A stretch of 64,000 nucleotides of DNA from an uncultured Pelagibacteraceae bacterium (GCA_902590505.1 CACIWZ010000001.1:124001-188000); one strand, 5' to 3'; counted from the stretch's first letter, positions 27,612 to 38,290 are shown. The notes: generated by a model not told the origin, from the sequence alone. Translations and numbers: made by a program.

Positions 27612-29972
27612 ATGCTTAAATTTCTTAACTTTTCAATAAAATTTTTAATCATATTTTCTATCGCAATTTTGATTTTTTTGCTTACAACCTTATGGTATTT
27701 TTCTATAGGTTTACCCGACTATAAAAAATTATCAAATTATCAACCCCCGATATCATCACGAGTATACTCCAATAACGGTAAGCTAATTGCAGAATATGCT
27801 CTTCAAAAAAGATTATTTGTTCCGTATGACTCTATACCTAAAATTGTAGTTAACTCATTTCTTTCAGCAGAAGATAAAAATTTTTTTACCCACCCAGGTA
27901 TTGATGCTAAAGGTATTTTGAGAGCAATCATAAAAAATTTGAGGAATATCACTCAAAATAAACGGTTAGAGGGAGCTTCTACTATTACTCAACAAGTTGC
28001 AAAAAACTTTCTTTTAACAAATGAAGTTTCTTTAAAAAGAAAAATAAAAGAGGCTATATTAGCCTTTAGAATAGAAAGAGCTTATTCAAAGGAGAGAATT
28101 TTAGAACTTTATTTAAATCAAATTTACTTAGGTCAAGGGACATACGGTATAGCAGCTGCTAGTTTAGAGTATTTTGATAAATCAATAAAAGAACTTACTT
28201 ACCCAGACGCAGCCTTATTAGCAGCACTTCCAAAGGCACCAAGTAAATATAATCCTTATAAATACCCAGACGTAGGAAAATTTAGAAGAGATTTAGTTCT
28301 TAAAAATTTAGAAGAAAATAATTTTATTTCTAAAAAAGATCTAATTAAATTTAAGGAATCAAATCTAAATTTAAAAAAAAGAAAAATTGAAATTGTAAAT
28401 GAGGCTAACTCTTACACCGAGGAGGTTAGAAGATCTGTTAAAGAAAATTATGGTTTTGAAAAACTGTACTCACAAGGATTAAGCATCAAAACACCTCTTA
28501 ATATTGATTATCAAATTCAAGCAATAAAATCTTTAAGAAAAGGAATAGAAGATTACGATAGGAGGCATGGATGGAGAGGTCCTATAACTAATAAATTAAA
28601 GAATGGAAACTGGAGAAATAAAATTGATGAGTTTAAACTAGATCCAACATTAAAATGGAAATTTGCAGAGATTTTAGAAATAAATGAGAATGAAATAAAT
28701 TTTAAAATAATTAATCAAAACGAAAAGAATTCCATTGAAAAACTTTACTTTAAAAATTTAAAATGGTCCTTACCGAAAAACAAAACGATTTCCTCTATAC
28801 ACAGTATCGGAGATATAATTTTTGTTAAAAAAGAGAAAAATTTATGGAAACTAAAACAGTATCCAAAAGTAAATGGCGGAATAATCGCCTTAGATCCTTT
28901 TACTGGTGATGTTAAGGCTTTGGTGGGTGGTTTTAATTTTAAATCAAGTGAATTCAACAGAGTTACACAAGCAAAAAGACAGCCAGGATCTGCTTTTAAA
29001 CCTATAGTTTATGCAGCAGCTTTAGAAAATGGATTTTCACCCAATTCAATTATTTTAGACGCACCTTTCGTAGAAAGTCAAGGAGTAGGTTTAAAAAATT
29101 GGAAACCTGAAAATTATGGAAAAAAATTTTATGGCCCTACAACATTAAGAAAAGGTATAGAATATTCTCGAAATTTGATGACAGTTCGAATTGCAAAAAT
29201 TTTAGGCTTAGACAAGATTTTAGACCTATCGAAAAAATTAGATATTTATAATGAAATACCTGAATTACTATCTGTTTCGTTAGGTGCTGCCGAGACTACA
29301 TTGATTAATTTAACCGCTGCCTACGCTTCATTTGTAAATGGTGGAAAAAAAGTTAATCCAAATTTAATTTCAAGGATACAAGACAGAAGAGGTAAAACAA
29401 TTTTTCAAATTAAAAGCAGAAAATGCCTAGGCTGTGATAAATTTATTGATCAATCAATCGATTATCCTAAAATAGAAAATACTAATAAACGTGTTTTCAG
29501 CGAGGCAACAGCCTACCAAATGGTAACAATTTTAAGTGGAGCTGTTGAAAGAGGTACAGCAAAAAAATTAAAATCCTTAAATGTTCCTCTAGCTGGTAAA
29601 ACAGGAACTACTAATGATAACTATGATGCTTGGTTTATTGGTTTTTCATCAAATCTTGTTGTTGGTGTTTATATTGGATTTGATAATCCTAGAACTTTAG
29701 GAAAATTTGAAACAGGATCAAAAGCTGCTTTACCTATTTTTAAGAATTTTATTGAAAATTCACTTTTCAAAGACGATTTTAATGATTTTCAAATACCTGA
29801 AAAAATTTATTTGACGTCATTAAATTATGATACTGGACTTAAGTCTTCAGCTAATGATGAAAAAACAATAATTGAAGCTCTAAAAATAGAAGATATTAAC
29901 AATATAGATAATAATAGTTTAATTTCAGTTAATGATCGTGATACTCTAATCAAATTTAGACAATTTTACTAA
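27612..29972 (+). CDS. mrcA: Penicillin-binding protein 1A (transglycosylase/transpeptidase)
   Basis: Bifunctional enzyme that polymerises and cross-links peptidoglycan at the inner membrane. It has 786 residues. One N-terminal membrane anchor (about 8-30), glycosyltransferase family 51 domain with AEDKNFFTHPGID and EGASTITQQVAKN, an OB-like linker region, and the transpeptidase with SxxK in RQPGSAFKP, SxN in EYSRNLM and KTG in AGKTGTTNDN. Its stop and the prfB start share TAATG. In many Alphaproteobacteria an amidase gene stands between rne and this gene; it is absent here. Confidence 0.95.
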   Translation: MLKFLNFSIKFLIIFSIAILIFLLTTLWYFSIGLPDYKKLSNYQPPISSRVYSNNGKLIAEYALQKRLFVPYDSIPKIVVNSFLSAEDKNFFTHPGIDAKGILRAIIKNLRNITQNKRLEGASTITQQVAKNFLLTNEVSLKRKIKEAILAFRIERAYSKERILELYLNQIYLGQGTYGIAAASLEYFDKSIKELTYPDAALLAALPKAPSKYNPYKYPDVGKFRRDLVLKNLEENNFISKKDLIKFKESNLNLKKRKIEIVNEANSYTEEVRRSVKENYGFEKLYSQGLSIKTPLNIDYQIQAIKSLRKGIEDYDRRHGWRGPITNKLKNGNWRNKIDEFKLDPTLKWKFAEILEINENEINFKIINQNEKNSIEKLYFKNLKWSLPKNKTISSIHSIGDIIFVKKEKNLWKLKQYPKVNGGIIALDPFTGDVKALVGGFNFKSSEFNRVTQAKRQPGSAFKPIVYAAALENGFSPNSIILDAPFVESQGVGLKNWKPENYGKKFYGPTTLRKGIEYSRNLMTVRIAKILGLDKILDLSKKLDIYNEIPELLSVSLGAAETTLINLTAAYASFVNGGKKVNPNLISRIQDRRGKTIFQIKSRKCLGCDKFIDQSIDYPKIENTNKRVFSEATAYQMVTILSGAVERGTAKKLKSLNVPLAGKTGTTNDNYDAWFIGFSSNLVVGVYIGFDNPRTLGKFETGSKAALPIFKNFIENSLFKDDFNDFQIPEKIYLTSLNYDTGLKSSANDEKTIIEALKIEDINNIDNNSLISVNDRDTLIKFRQFY

Positions 29973-31061
29973 TGGAAAGCTTTGAAAATAAATTTATAGT
30001 AGTTGAAAGAACTCTAGAAAATATTAGGGGGTATCTTTGATAAGGAAGATATCAAAAAAAAATTAATAGAGTTAGAAAAAAATCTTCTTAAAGAAAATTT
30101 TTGGAAAGATAAAGAATTAGCAAAAAAAACAATTAAACAAAAAAAGAATTTTGAACAAATACTTAACTCTTATAAAAATTTTTTTACGGAAATTCAGAAT
30201 CTAAAAGAGCTTTTTTTACTTGCGACACAAGAAAAGAATGAAGAAATCATAAATGAATGTTCTCAAAAAATAGATACTATTTCAAAAAATTTAAAAAAAA
30301 TTGAAATTAACTGTTTTCTTTCTGGTGAAAACGATGACTTAAATATTTACCTAGAAATTCATGCTGGGGCAGGAGGCACTGAAAGCCAAGATTGGGCTGA
30401 AATGCTTAGAAGAATGTATATGAAATGGTTCGATAAAAGGAAATTTAGTTATGAAATTATTAGTGAGCATAAGGGAGAGGAGGCAGGTATAAAATCATCA
30501 ACATTAAAAGTTGATGGCAATTACTTGTACGGATTAATGAGATCAGAGTCTGGGGTGCATAGATTAGTTAGAATATCACCTTTTGATAGTGGTGCTAGAA
30601 GGCATACAAGCTTTGCAAGCGTGTGGGTTTACCCTGCAATTGACGATGAAATAGATATTAGTATAGATGAAAAAGATTTAAGAATTGATACATACAGATC
30701 AAGTGGCGCAGGCGGTCAACATGTTAATACCACAGATAGTGCAGTAAGAATTACACATTTACCAACCAAGATAGTAGTTCAATGTCAAAATGAAAGATCT
30801 CAACATAAGAATAAAGAAACATGCTTTAAGATGCTAAGAGCTAGACTTTATGAACACGAGCTTCAAAAAAGAGAGGAACAGAATTCAAAGGAACTCAATA
30901 CTAAAACTGATATTGGTTGGGGCCACCAAATTAGATCTTATGTTTTACAACCTTATCAACTCGTAAAAGATTTAAGAAACAGAATTGAAAGTACAAATCC
31001 GTCAAGCATCCTTGATGGTAACATCGATCAATTTATAGAAGGAGGAATTAAAAATAAGTAA
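29972..31061 (+). CDS. prfB: Peptide chain release factor 2, made by programmed +1 frameshift
   Basis: Recognises UGA and UAA stop codons. Translation starts at the ATG at 29972, reads 22 codons, then meets an in-frame TGA at 30038-30040. Slipping by one base at CTT-T joins the second frame from GAT at 30039 to the stop at 31061, for about 362 residues, close to E. coli RF2. The site AGGGGGTATCTTTGA, with an internal Shine-Dalgarno AGGGGG, matches the known RF2 autoregulatory frameshift. SPF (202-204) is the RF2 codon-reading motif, and GGQ (247-249) is the catalytic loop. It is thus intact and not a pseudogene. Confidence 0.96.
30025..30041 (+). promoter_or_regulatory. RF2 programmed frameshift site
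   Basis: AGGGGG (30026-30031), TAT, then CTT-TGA-T. The purine block pairs with the 16S 3' end and sits three bases before the shifty CTT, as in E. coli prfB. When RF2 is scarce the ribosome pauses at TGA and shifts +1, raising RF2 synthesis. The base after TGA is T where E. coli has C. Confidence 0.93.
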
Positions 31062-33250
31062 TGAAAAAGTTTTTTACGATTTTAATTTCTTTAATTTTTA
31101 TCCTTTTAATTTCAATAGCATCAGCTTTATTAACTATAGGAATTGAAACAGAAAGGTTTAATAAATTAATATTAAACAAGATTAATCACATAGATAATAA
31201 AATAAATGTAAAAATAAATACCATAAAATTTAAGCTTGATATTAGTGAATTTAGCTTATTTTTAGAAACATCTGAACCAAATATATTTTATAGAGATATT
31301 TCAATTCCCACTGAAAAAATAAAAGTATATGTGGATTTTTTTTCAATAATTAAAACTAAACCAAAAATTAAGCGAATAAATATTTTATCAAGAAAATTAA
31401 ATATTAAAGATTTAAAAAATATTAATGTAGTAATTAAACCCTCAAATTTGAAGAGTTTCTTAAAAAATAATGTTAAAAACGGAAATTTAATCTTAGATTT
31501 AGCATTTTATTTAGACACAAATAACTCAATAGATAATTTTATCGTAAGAGGGCAAGTGACAAATTTTAATTCTAAAATATTCAAAGAAATATTTTTACAA
31601 GATACCAGTTTCGAATTTTTTGGAGACAAATCAATTATATTATTTAAAAAGATTAATGGTGAAATTAATGGCATTTTAGTTAAAGATGGAGATATAAAAT
31701 TAACTGTTTCTCCTGAAATTTCGATTATTTCAAACTTTAATTCTGATATTAAATATCAAAATTCTCTTAAAAATGGGTATTCAAAATTACTTAAAAAATT
31801 TAAAAATTTAAAAGAGATTACAAAGATCGAAGCAGTATTGAAAAATAATTTGAAAATTAACTTTGATAAAACTTATAAAATTAAAGATTATAATCTTTCA
31901 AGTAGAGGAGAAATAATAAAAGGATCGTTGAAAATTGAAAATCCTTTGTCTAGTGAAATATTAGAAGAAAAAATAGATCAATTCTCGATAACTGATACTG
32001 ATTTGAAAATAGATTTTGACTCAAAATCAAAAAATTTTTCTTTATCTGGTAAATATTCAACAGAAATTGAAAAGTTTCTTAATTACAATATTAAAGGCAA
32101 TATAGAAAAAGCCTTTTCTAGATATGAAATAGATGCTGAAATAGATAAAAAAATAGATATTAAACATATAAATTATTCTAAGAAAAAAAATCTAATTTCA
32201 AACTTATCTTTGATATTTGAAATAAGTAAAAAAAAATTAAATTTAAAAAAATTAGTATTTGTGGAAGATAATAACAAAATATTAGTAGATGATTTATTAA
32301 TCAGCAAAGGTAAACCTCTTACTTTTAAAAGGATTTCAACAAAAACTTATAAAGAGGGATCTATTAATAATGATTTTTTGATCACTGGAGATAAAAAAAT
32401 TAAAATAAAAGGCTCAAAATTTGATGCAACAAATTTACCTAAAATTATTACTACAAAAAATAAGAATAATAATTTTTCAAATTTCAGTAAGGAAATAGAA
32501 ATCGATTTAGATAATGTAATTGCTCCTTTATCAGAAAATTTAAAAAATTTTAAATTAATTGGGTATCTTGATAAAGGTGAGTTCGCGAAAATTTCTGCAA
32601 AAGGAGATTTTGGAAAAAATAATTTTTTAGATATTTCTCTAAAAAATGACAAAAAAAAAAATAGAAAATATTTGGAAATTTACTCTGATTTAACCTCACC
32701 ATTATTAACAGAGTTCAAATTTTTCAAAGGGTTATCCGAGGGTAAACTCTTATATACATCAATTATTAATGGTAATGACTTCAATTCAAAATTAAAAATT
32801 GAAGATTTTAAAGTTACTAATGCTCCTGGATTGATAAAGCTATTATCTTTGGCTGACTTGGGAGGGCTAGCAGATCTTGCTAAAGGTGAGGGTTTATCTT
32901 TTGATAGTTTAGAAATTGAAATGAGCAGAGAAAAAGGTTTCCTTAAAATTATTGAAATATTGGCCCTAGGACCTAGCATATCAGTTTTAATGGAAGGTTA
33001 TAGAGATCAAAATGAGATAACAAGCCTTAGAGGTACATTAGTGCCTGCAAAAAATTTAAATAAGCTTATATCTAAAATTCCAATTATTGGAGATATAGTA
33101 ATTCCAAAAGATGTTGGTGAAGGTCTCTTTGGAATAAGTTTTAAAATGAAAGGACCACCTGGAAGAATAAAAACTTCAATTAATCCTATAAGAACTTTAA
33201 CACCAAGGTTTATTCAAAAAATTGTTGATAGAAAAAAAAAGGTTAAATAA
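31061..33250 (+). CDS. AsmA/YhdP-like envelope protein
   Basis: Probable inner-membrane-anchored protein with a long periplasmic part. It has 729 residues. One N-terminal transmembrane helix (about 5-27) is followed by a repetitive beta-rich stretch. The C-terminal 170 residues (APGLIKLLSLADLGGLADLA through GLFGISFKMKGPPG) resemble the YhdP/AsmA C-terminal domain. Relatives of this superfamily help move phospholipids between membranes, but I cannot fix a role here. It shares its start with the prfB stop, so the two genes may be cotranscribed, and ends convergent with tyrS, overlapping by eight bases. Confidence 0.7.
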   Translation: MKKFFTILISLIFILLISIASALLTIGIETERFNKLILNKINHIDNKINVKINTIKFKLDISEFSLFLETSEPNIFYRDISIPTEKIKVYVDFFSIIKTKPKIKRINILSRKLNIKDLKNINVVIKPSNLKSFLKNNVKNGNLILDLAFYLDTNNSIDNFIVRGQVTNFNSKIFKEIFLQDTSFEFFGDKSIILFKKINGEINGILVKDGDIKLTVSPEISIISNFNSDIKYQNSLKNGYSKLLKKFKNLKEITKIEAVLKNNLKINFDKTYKIKDYNLSSRGEIIKGSLKIENPLSSEILEEKIDQFSITDTDLKIDFDSKSKNFSLSGKYSTEIEKFLNYNIKGNIEKAFSRYEIDAEIDKKIDIKHINYSKKKNLISNLSLIFEISKKKLNLKKLVFVEDNNKILVDDLLISKGKPLTFKRISTKTYKEGSINNDFLITGDKKIKIKGSKFDATNLPKIITTKNKNNNFSNFSKEIEIDLDNVIAPLSENLKNFKLIGYLDKGEFAKISAKGDFGKNNFLDISLKNDKKKNRKYLEIYSDLTSPLLTEFKFFKGLSEGKLLYTSIINGNDFNSKLKIEDFKVTNAPGLIKLLSLADLGGLADLAKGEGLSFDSLEIEMSREKGFLKIIEILALGPSISVLMEGYRDQNEITSLRGTLVPAKNLNKLISKIPIIGDIVIPKDVGEGLFGISFKMKGPPGRIKTSINPIRTLTPRFIQKIVDRKKKVK

Positions 33251-34481
33251 GTTTTATTAAATAATGTTTTTTTTTTCCAAATGAAAGTTTTAAAGAACTA
33301 TTTTTGAAATCAGACATTTTTAAAATTTTATTTTCATCAGTAACTACTGAATTATGAATTTTTATTCCATTATTGGCTATTGCTCTTCGAGCCTCACTTT
33401 TAGATGAAAGCACACCGTGTTTTGATAAAATGTCTAAAATACCTATTCCTTTTCTTATCTCACTTAATTTTATACATATTTCTGGAAGACCAACGCCAAC
33501 GCCACCGCTTTCAAAAGTTTGTTTTGCAGTCTTTTCAGCTTTTTTTGTTTTAGTTTCACCATGTAATATTTTTGTAGCCTCATTAGCTAATAAAACTTTT
33601 AATTTGTTAATATTTTTTTCTTTTTCACAAAGATTTTTTATATCCTCTACTTTTAAATCAGTAAAAAAATATAAAAAACGCTCAACATCTCTATCATCTG
33701 TGTTTCTCCAAAATTGCCAGTAATCGTAGGATGATAGTAAATCCTCATTCAGCCAAATTGCTCCCTTTTCGGTTTTACCCATTTTCGCCCCAGAGGCCAA
33801 AGTAATTAATGGTGATGTAAGCCCGAATGATTCTTTTTTCATTATTCGTCTTATTAGCTCAACTCCATTTACAATATTTCCCCATTGATCAGAACCTCCA
33901 ATTTGAAGAATACAATTTTTATTTTTAAAAAGCTGATAAAAATCATAAGCCTGTAAAATCATATAATTAAATTCCATATAGCTTAATGATTGTTCTCTTT
34001 CTAACCTTAATTTTACACTGTCAAAAGATAACATTTTATTAATAGTGAAGTGACTTCCAATCTCTCTCAAAAATTCGATATAATTTAATTTTGTTAACCA
34101 TTTTGAATTATCTACAAAAATCGGTTTTGTTTTCTTATTTGAAAAATTTAAAATTTTATGAAAAACTTTTTGAATATTAAAAATATTCTTCTGAATATCT
34201 TTTTTATCTAATACTTTTCTTGTTGAGTCTTTCCCTGACGGATCTCCAATTAAAGTAGTGCCCCCGCCTAAAAGCACAATAGGTCGATGGCCGTAATTTT
34301 GCATCAATCTCAAAATCATTATTTGGAGTAAACTTCCAACATGAAGACTGCTTGCAGTACAATCAAATCCTATATATGCTGTTATTGATTTTTGGCTACT
34401 TATTCTTTCTAAATTATCAAAATCAGTGCATTGGTGCAAATAACCTCGAGATTTCATTTCAAATAAGAATTTATTTTTCAT
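33243..34481 (-). CDS. tyrS: Tyrosyl-tRNA synthetase
   Basis: Charges tRNA-Tyr. It has 412 residues. The class I signature is FDCTASSLHVGSLL (HIGH-like), the KMSKS loop reads KMGKT, the tyrosine-binding QAYDFYQLF and QIGGSDQWGN are present, and a C-terminal S4 RNA-binding domain (about 345-412) ends the protein. It is divergent from anmK with 53 bases between, a pair often adjacent in Alphaproteobacteria. Confidence 0.96.
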   Translation of the reverse strand: MKNKFLFEMKSRGYLHQCTDFDNLERISSQKSITAYIGFDCTASSLHVGSLLQIMILRLMQNYGHRPIVLLGGGTTLIGDPSGKDSTRKVLDKKDIQKNIFNIQKVFHKILNFSNKKTKPIFVDNSKWLTKLNYIEFLREIGSHFTINKMLSFDSVKLRLEREQSLSYMEFNYMILQAYDFYQLFKNKNCILQIGGSDQWGNIVNGVELIRRIMKKESFGLTSPLITLASGAKMGKTEKGAIWLNEDLLSSYDYWQFWRNTDDRDVERFLYFFTDLKVEDIKNLCEKEKNINKLKVLLANEATKILHGETKTKKAEKTAKQTFESGGVGVGLPEICIKLSEIRKGIGILDILSKHGVLSSKSEARRAIANNGIKIHNSVVTDENKILKMSDFKNSSLKLSFGKKKHYLIKLI

Positions 34482-34534
34482 AGTATTAATTGATAACTAC
34501 TATTATACAAAAATTGTTATAAATAAATAAAAAT

Positions 34535-35656
34535 ATGCAAAAAGAATATATATCTTTGGGATTAATGAGCGGTACTTCAGGCGATGGAGTTGATGCATCG
34601 TTAATTAGATCAGATGGAATTACCAATTACGAAGTTTTAAAAAACAGATATTTTGAATATGACAAGGATATTTTTGAGGACATTCACAAATTAAAAGAAA
34701 AGATTTTTAAAAAAAAAGACTTAAATACTTATGTAAATGAAATTTCAGAACTAGAGAGAAAAATTACTTTATTTCACTCAAAAGCTACAAGTTATTTCAA
34801 TGATAAATACAAAAATTTAATTATAGGATTTCATGGGCAAACTATATTTCATAACCCTACAGAAAAAATCTCATATCAATTAGGAGACGGAAATTTATTA
34901 AGTCAATTAACAAAAAATAAGATTGTCTTTAATTTCAGAGAAAATGATATAATGAATGAGGGAGAAGGAGCACCTTTAACACCAATCTTTCATCAACTTA
35001 TTGCATCCAAAACTAACATTGAACTACCAGTTTGTTTTTTGAATATTGGGGGCATATCTAATGTTACAATTATTAAAGATACATCAAATTTTTCAAAAAT
35101 TTTCAGTCAAGATATTGGCCCTGGAAATTGTTTAATTGATTCTTGGGTAAGAAAAAATTCGGAAAATAAATTTGATAAAAACGGCCAACTTGCAATAAGC
35201 GGAAAAAAAAACGAAATAATTTTAGAGCAAGCCCAAGAATTATTTTCAAATAGACCTGACAAAAATAAACGTTCTTTAGATACAAATGATTTTGATGTTT
35301 CATTTGTAAGAGGATTAAATTTAGAAGACGGATCTGCTACTTTGACTGAATTTACAGCTAGTATAATTGGTAATAAATTAAGTAATTTATTTAAAAATTT
35401 TGATTACCAGATAAAAAATATTTTTCTTTGTGGTGGTGGTAGAAAAAATGATTTTCTTATTAAAAAGATCAAAACTTATCTTAGTACAGACATTAAAATA
35501 AGTTTAATTGATAAGTTAAAAATAGATGGAGATTTCATTGAGTCCCAAGCTTTCGCATTTCTCGCAATAAGAACTTTAAAAAATTTACCAATTTCTTTTC
35601 CAAACACAACCGGATGCAAAAAACCTTGTGTCGGTGGTAAAATAATAGAAAATTAA
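34535..35656 (+). CDS. anmK: Anhydro-N-acetylmuramic acid kinase
   Basis: Phosphorylates and opens anhydroMurNAc released during cell-wall recycling, giving MurNAc-6-phosphate. It has 373 residues. Seen: the nucleotide-binding GLMSGTSGDGVDASLI, GFHGQTIFHNP, DIGPGNCLIDSWV and LCGGGRKNDFL. An intact recycling enzyme in so reduced a genome suggests peptidoglycan recycling is retained. It shares TTAA (35653-35656) as stop with the convergent hydrolase. Confidence 0.93.
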   Translation: MQKEYISLGLMSGTSGDGVDASLIRSDGITNYEVLKNRYFEYDKDIFEDIHKLKEKIFKKKDLNTYVNEISELERKITLFHSKATSYFNDKYKNLIIGFHGQTIFHNPTEKISYQLGDGNLLSQLTKNKIVFNFRENDIMNEGEGAPLTPIFHQLIASKTNIELPVCFLNIGGISNVTIIKDTSNFSKIFSQDIGPGNCLIDSWVRKNSENKFDKNGQLAISGKKNEIILEQAQELFSNRPDKNKRSLDTNDFDVSFVRGLNLEDGSATLTEFTASIIGNKLSNLFKNFDYQIKNIFLCGGGRKNDFLIKKIKTYLSTDIKISLIDKLKIDGDFIESQAFAFLAIRTLKNLPISFPNTTGCKKPCVGGKIIEN

Positions 35657-36309
35657 ATTAATGCTGTTTTATCTTTGAGATATTTTTCTATTTCTTCTGA
35701 AAGTTCTTTTTCTTTACTTTTAAAAAAATGATTTGAATTCTTTATTTTTGAAAATACTACTTCAACGCTTTTTTGACTTTTTATCCTGTTGTCTAATTCA
35801 GTAATACTCTCTTTGCTCACTAATTCATCGTTATCGCTGTATATTATTTGTCCTGAAGTCGGGCAAGGAGCTAAAAAAGAAAAATCATAAACGTTAGGTT
35901 GTGGAGAAACAGCTATAAAATTATTAACTTCAGGTCTTCTCATAATAAGTTGCATACATATAAGTGAGCCAAAAGAAAAACCAGAAACCCAACATTGACT
36001 GTAATCTAAATTTTGCCTTTCAATCCAGTCGAGAGCTGCTGCAGCGTCTGATAGTTCTCCCTGACCATTATCAAATACACCTTCACTTTTTCCCACTCCT
36101 CTAAAATTAACTTTAATCACAGAGAAACCATTTTCCAAAAAAATATTATACATAAGCTGAACAATTCTATTATTCATTGTTCCTCCATATTGAGGGTGCG
36201 GATGTAAAACAATTGCTACTGGTGAACCAAATTTCGGATTTTTATAATACTTCGCTTCAAGTCTTCCAGCAGGCCCAGGTATAAAAATTTCTAAACTTTT
36301 TGGCTTCAT
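35653..36309 (-). CDS. Alpha/beta hydrolase
   Basis: Small serine hydrolase of unknown substrate. It has 218 residues. Nucleophile elbow GFSFGS (about 113-118, Ser115), oxyanion-loop segment HPHPQYGGTMNN, NFRGVGKS strand, and likely triad Asp in YSDNDELV and His in NSNHFF. The N-terminus IFIPGPAGRLEA resembles the alphaproteobacterial hydrolases often annotated as dienelactone- or CocE-like. No signal peptide, so cytoplasmic. It is divergent from iscR (131 bases). Confidence 0.8.
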   Translation of the reverse strand: MKPKSLEIFIPGPAGRLEAKYYKNPKFGSPVAIVLHPHPQYGGTMNNRIVQLMYNIFLENGFSVIKVNFRGVGKSEGVFDNGQGELSDAAAALDWIERQNLDYSQCWVSGFSFGSLICMQLIMRRPEVNNFIAVSPQPNVYDFSFLAPCPTSGQIIYSDNDELVSKESITELDNRIKSQKSVEVVFSKIKNSNHFFKSKEKELSEEIEKYLKDKTALI

Positions 36310-36383
36310 AATTGATAATGATTATTATTAAAAAAAAAAGTAATGAGTTATATCACGTTTTTATGCGACAAATATTTTTTTTT

Positions 36384-36408
36384 AATCCTGACTAAAATAG
36401 TAGGAATT
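36384..36408 (+). promoter_or_regulatory. IscR-type operator upstream of iscR-suf
   Basis: The core CCTGACTAAAATAGTAGG (36387-36404) fits the E. coli type 1 IscR consensus ATASYYGACTRWWWYAGTCRRSTAT: in the 25-base frame all of YYGACTRWWWYAGT is matched and mismatches fall in the outer and right-hand bases. The core ends 36 bases before the iscR ATG, where an IscR dimer holding a [2Fe-2S] cluster could block transcription of its own operon. The match is seen; the binding is inferred. Confidence 0.55.
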
Positions 36409-36440
36409 ATGCAAAAACTATTGTAATACATGGCATAATA

Positions 36441-36851
36441 ATGAAACTTACAAATAAAGGTCGATACGCGGTTATGGCTATGGCAGACTTGGCATCGAAT
36501 ACTAAGGATGGTCCGATAAGTTTAACTGAAATATCGTTACGACAAAACATATCTCTGGCTTACTTAGAACAAATTTTTTTAAAACTAAAAAATAATAAGT
36601 TAGTAAAAAGTTCTAGAGGAGCTAATGGAGGATATGTGCTTGAAAAACCGGCTTCTGAGATAAAGTTATCAAATATAATTTTTGCTGTAGATGAAGAAGT
36701 CAAAACTTTAAACTGTAAAAAAAATTCAAAAAAAGGATGCAATAATAAAACAACTAAATGTATCACTCATAACTTATGGGATCAATTAGATCAGCATATC
36801 AATGGTTTTTTTGAAAAAGTAAAACTACAAGATTTAACGAAGATAAATTAA
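36441..36851 (+). CDS. iscR: Rrf2-family iron-sulfur regulator IscR
   Basis: Transcription factor that senses iron-sulfur status and controls cluster-assembly genes. It has 136 residues. Winged helix-turn-helix at 1-65 ([36 protein letters not shown]). Three cysteines, Cys92, Cys100 and Cys107, with His110 behind them fit the C-x-C-x-C-x2-H ligand set of E. coli IscR (92, 98, 104, 107), slightly wider spaced. It starts the suf operon, five bases before sufB, and has an IscR-like site upstream. Confidence 0.9.
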   Translation: MKLTNKGRYAVMAMADLASNTKDGPISLTEISLRQNISLAYLEQIFLKLKNNKLVKSSRGANGGYVLEKPASEIKLSNIIFAVDEEVKTLNCKKNSKKGCNNKTTKCITHNLWDQLDQHINGFFEKVKLQDLTKIN

Positions 36852-36856
36852 AGATT

Positions 36857-38290
36857 ATGAAAAGTGGAGAGCTTAAAAATCAAGAATACAAGTACGGTTT
36901 TTCAACCGATATTGAAAATTTCAAAGCTCCAAAAGGACTTTCAGAGAAAACTATTAAATTTATTTCTGAAGTAAAAAAAGAGCCTAAGTGGATGCTTGAT
37001 TGGAGGTTGAAAGCTTTCAATAGACTTAAAGTTTTAAAAGAGCCTAACTGGCAAAAACCCAAATATCCAAAAATAAATTATCAGGATTTATATTATTATT
37101 CTGCTCCAAAAAGCATGAAAGATAAACCAAAAAGTTTAGACGAGGTTGATCCAAAACTTATTGAGACATATAATAAACTAGGTATTCCTTTAAATGAACA
37201 AAAAAGATTGAGTGGTGTAGCAGTTGATGCAGTATTTGACTCAGTTTCAGTAGCAACAACCTTTAAAGGTGAGCTTGACAAGAAGGGAATAATTTTTTGT
37301 CCAATTTCTGAAGCAATTCAAAAACATCCAGAATTGGTAAAAAAATATCTTGGCTCTGTTATTCCTATAAGCGATCATTATTTTGCAACATTGAACTCAG
37401 CGGTATTCACTGATGGTTCTTTTGTATACATACCACCTAATACAAGATGTCCGATGGAACTTTCTACATACTTTAGAATTAATGCATCTGAGACTGGCCA
37501 ATTCGAAAGAACTTTAATTATTGCAGATAAAGGAAGCTATGTGAGTTATTTGGAGGGTTGCACAGCTCCCATGAGGGATGAAAATCAATTACACGCAGCT
37601 AACGTTGAATTAGTAGCATTAGATGATGCAGAAATTAAATATTCTACAGTTCAAAATTGGTACCCGGGCGACAAGGATGGAGTAGGTGGAATTTATAATT
37701 TTGTGACAAAGCGAGGAGCATGTAGAGGTAAAAACTCAAAAATATCATGGACTCAAGTTGAGACAGGATCCGCAATAACTTGGAAATATCCTAGCTGTAT
37801 TTTGCAAGGCGATAATTCTGTTGGTGAATTTTACTCTATAGCTATTACAAACAATCATCAAAAAGCAGATACTGGTACCAAGATGATACACTTAGGTAAA
37901 AATACAAAAAGTAAGATTATTTCAAAAGGAATTTCTGCAGGTCAAGCCGATAATACCTATAGAGGTCTTGTAGACATTGGAGCTAAAGCTAAAAATTCTA
38001 GAAATTATACACAATGTGACTCACTCTTAATGGGTAACAAATGTGGTGCACACACTGTACCTTATATAAAAAACAAAAATTCATCTTCAACAGTAGAACA
38101 CGAAGCTACAACATCTAAAATTAACGAAGATCAGTTATTTTATTGTAATCAAAGAGGGCTCAATCAGGAAGAAGCAGTAAGTCTTATAGTAAATGGCTTC
38201 TGCAAAGAGGTCTTACAGCAACTTCCGATGGAATTTGCAGTAGAGGCACAAAAACTAGTTTCAATCAGCTTAGAAGGGAGCGTTGGTTAA
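36857..38290 (+). CDS. sufB: Fe-S scaffold complex subunit SufB
   Basis: Core of the SufBC2D scaffold on which clusters are built. It has 477 residues. Conserved blocks include [32 protein letters not shown] with a cysteine, [14 protein letters not shown], and the C-terminal [24 protein letters not shown]. It is translationally linked to sufC by TAATG. Confidence 0.96.
   Translation: MKSGELKNQEYKYGFSTDIENFKAPKGLSEKTIKFISEVKKEPKWMLDWRLKAFNRLKVLKEPNWQKPKYPKINYQDLYYYSAPKSMKDKPKSLDEVDPKLIETYNKLGIPLNEQKRLSGVAVDAVFDSVSVATTFKGELDKKGIIFCPISEAIQKHPELVKKYLGSVIPISDHYFATLNSAVFTDGSFVYIPPNTRCPMELSTYFRINASETGQFERTLIIADKGSYVSYLEGCTAPMRDENQLHAANVELVALDDAEIKYSTVQNWYPGDKDGVGGIYNFVTKRGACRGKNSKISWTQVETGSAITWKYPSCILQGDNSVGEFYSIAITNNHQKADTGTKMIHLGKNTKSKIISKGISAGQADNTYRGLVDIGAKAKNSRNYTQCDSLLMGNKCGAHTVPYIKNKNSSSTVEHEATTSKINEDQLFYCNQRGLNQEEAVSLIVNGFCKEVLQQLPMEFAVEAQKLVSISLEGSVG

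Noticed and set aside
30001-30401. prfB as a frameshifted pseudogene, or a short gene starting at 30402
   Set aside because: The upstream part codes for the RF2 N-terminus and the break matches the known programmed frameshift site.
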